Source: Gammaproteobacteria bacterium (GTDB lineage Bacteria; Pseudomonadota; Gammaproteobacteria; SZUA-229). From it: DNA of 6,442 bases. The notes below the pieces were generated by a model. It was given only the letters and a program-made list of their open reading frames with translations. It searched no databases and was not told where the DNA came from. Location: assembly GCA_023136715.1 (NCBI GenBank), contig JAGLQT010000221.1:1-6442 (forward strand), written 5' to 3'. Below are positions 6,175 through 6,442 of the stretch, piece by piece. The stretch's first letter is position 1. Each line of letters starts with the position of its first letter. The position numbers and the translations under genes were made by a program.

Positions 6175-6442
6175 ATGGCTATATTCCTGGGTGTTGATAC
6201 CGGCGGTACTTTTACTGATTTTTTGCTCTATGACAGTAGGCAGGCATCAATGCGTTTGCATAAAGTGTTATCGACACCCGCTGCACCCGATCAGGCTATT
6301 CTTCAGGGAATTAACGAGCTGGGTGTTGAAACCAGTGACCTGCTTCTGGTGCATGGCTCTACCGTAGCTACCAATGCGGTGCTGGAAGGCAAGGGTGTGT
6401 GTACCGCCTATATCACTAATCGTGGCTTAGCCGATGTACTCA
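6175..6442 (+). CDS. Hydantoinase/5-oxoprolinase family protein, HyuA-type, N-terminal part (3' end outside window)
   Basis: Start of an ATP-dependent hydantoinase/oxoprolinase subunit A, a family that opens cyclic amides such as hydantoins or 5-oxoproline and includes acetone carboxylase and acetophenone carboxylase subunits. I translated 89 codons by hand from ATG at 6175. The N-terminus MAIFLGVDTGGTFTD carries the ASKHA-fold phosphate-binding motif GVDTGGTFTD (residues 6-15), and HGSTVATNAVLEGKG (60-74) matches the second family hallmark. An in-frame stop at 6163-6165 makes 6175 the earliest ATG; no clear Shine-Dalgarno precedes it. The family usually runs to about 500-700 residues, or about 1,200 when fused to HyuB, so most of the gene is missing here. 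It is divergent from the ABC operon. The substrate cannot be told, and whether a hyuB partner follows lies outside the window. Confidence 0.92.
   Translation, partial: MAIFLGVDTGGTFTDFLLYDSRQASMRLHKVLSTPAAPDQAILQGINELGVETSDLLLVHGSTVATNAVLEGKGVCTAYITNRGLADVL

Noticed and set aside
6131..6367. Plus-strand frame of 78 codons starting at TTG in the intergenic region
   Set aside because: It runs through the hyuA-like coding sequence in another frame, and the hyuA frame carries two unmistakable family motifs.

Overview
The window looks like chromosomal DNA from a gammaproteobacterium of moderate to low GC. This is inferred from the protein flavour: an E. coli-type MutM and a macro domain very close to E. 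coli YmdB, in a tightly packed run of genes. I see no mobile element, tRNA, rRNA, CRISPR array or phage gene, and no stretch over 300 bases without a gene.

From 5999 down to base 1 there are seven minus-strand genes in one run, with junctions of a 4-base overlap or gaps of 2 to 25 bases. In order of transcription they are: an ABC ATPase (GldA-like), an ABC-2 type permease (GldF-like), a GldG-family membrane-anchored periplasmic protein, a DUF4340 protein, the DNA glycosylase MutM, a YmdB-like macro domain protein, and the N-terminal part of a DASS/SLC13 anion:sodium symporter that runs off the left edge. No terminator is visible inside the run, so it could be one operon. The first four genes form the GldA-GldF-GldG-DUF4340 transporter module, named after Bacteroidetes gliding genes but present in many non-gliding bacteria with no known substrate. 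MutM removes oxidised purines from DNA. The macro domain protein probably hydrolyses ADP-ribose derivatives.

On the plus strand, starting at 6175 and leaving at the right edge, is the N-terminus of a HyuA-type hydantoinase/5-oxoprolinase. It is transcribed divergently from the ABC operon. The 175-base region between them (6000-6174) is the only real intergenic region. It holds several perfect short palindromes: two nested ones around 6054-6073 and a 7-bp stem with a 5-base loop at 6142-6160 just before the hyuA-like start. These are the best candidates for regulatory sites.

The genes are mostly recognisable families. The open questions are the job of the Gld-like transporter module, why it is linked to mutM and a macro domain gene, and what controls the divergent promoter region.
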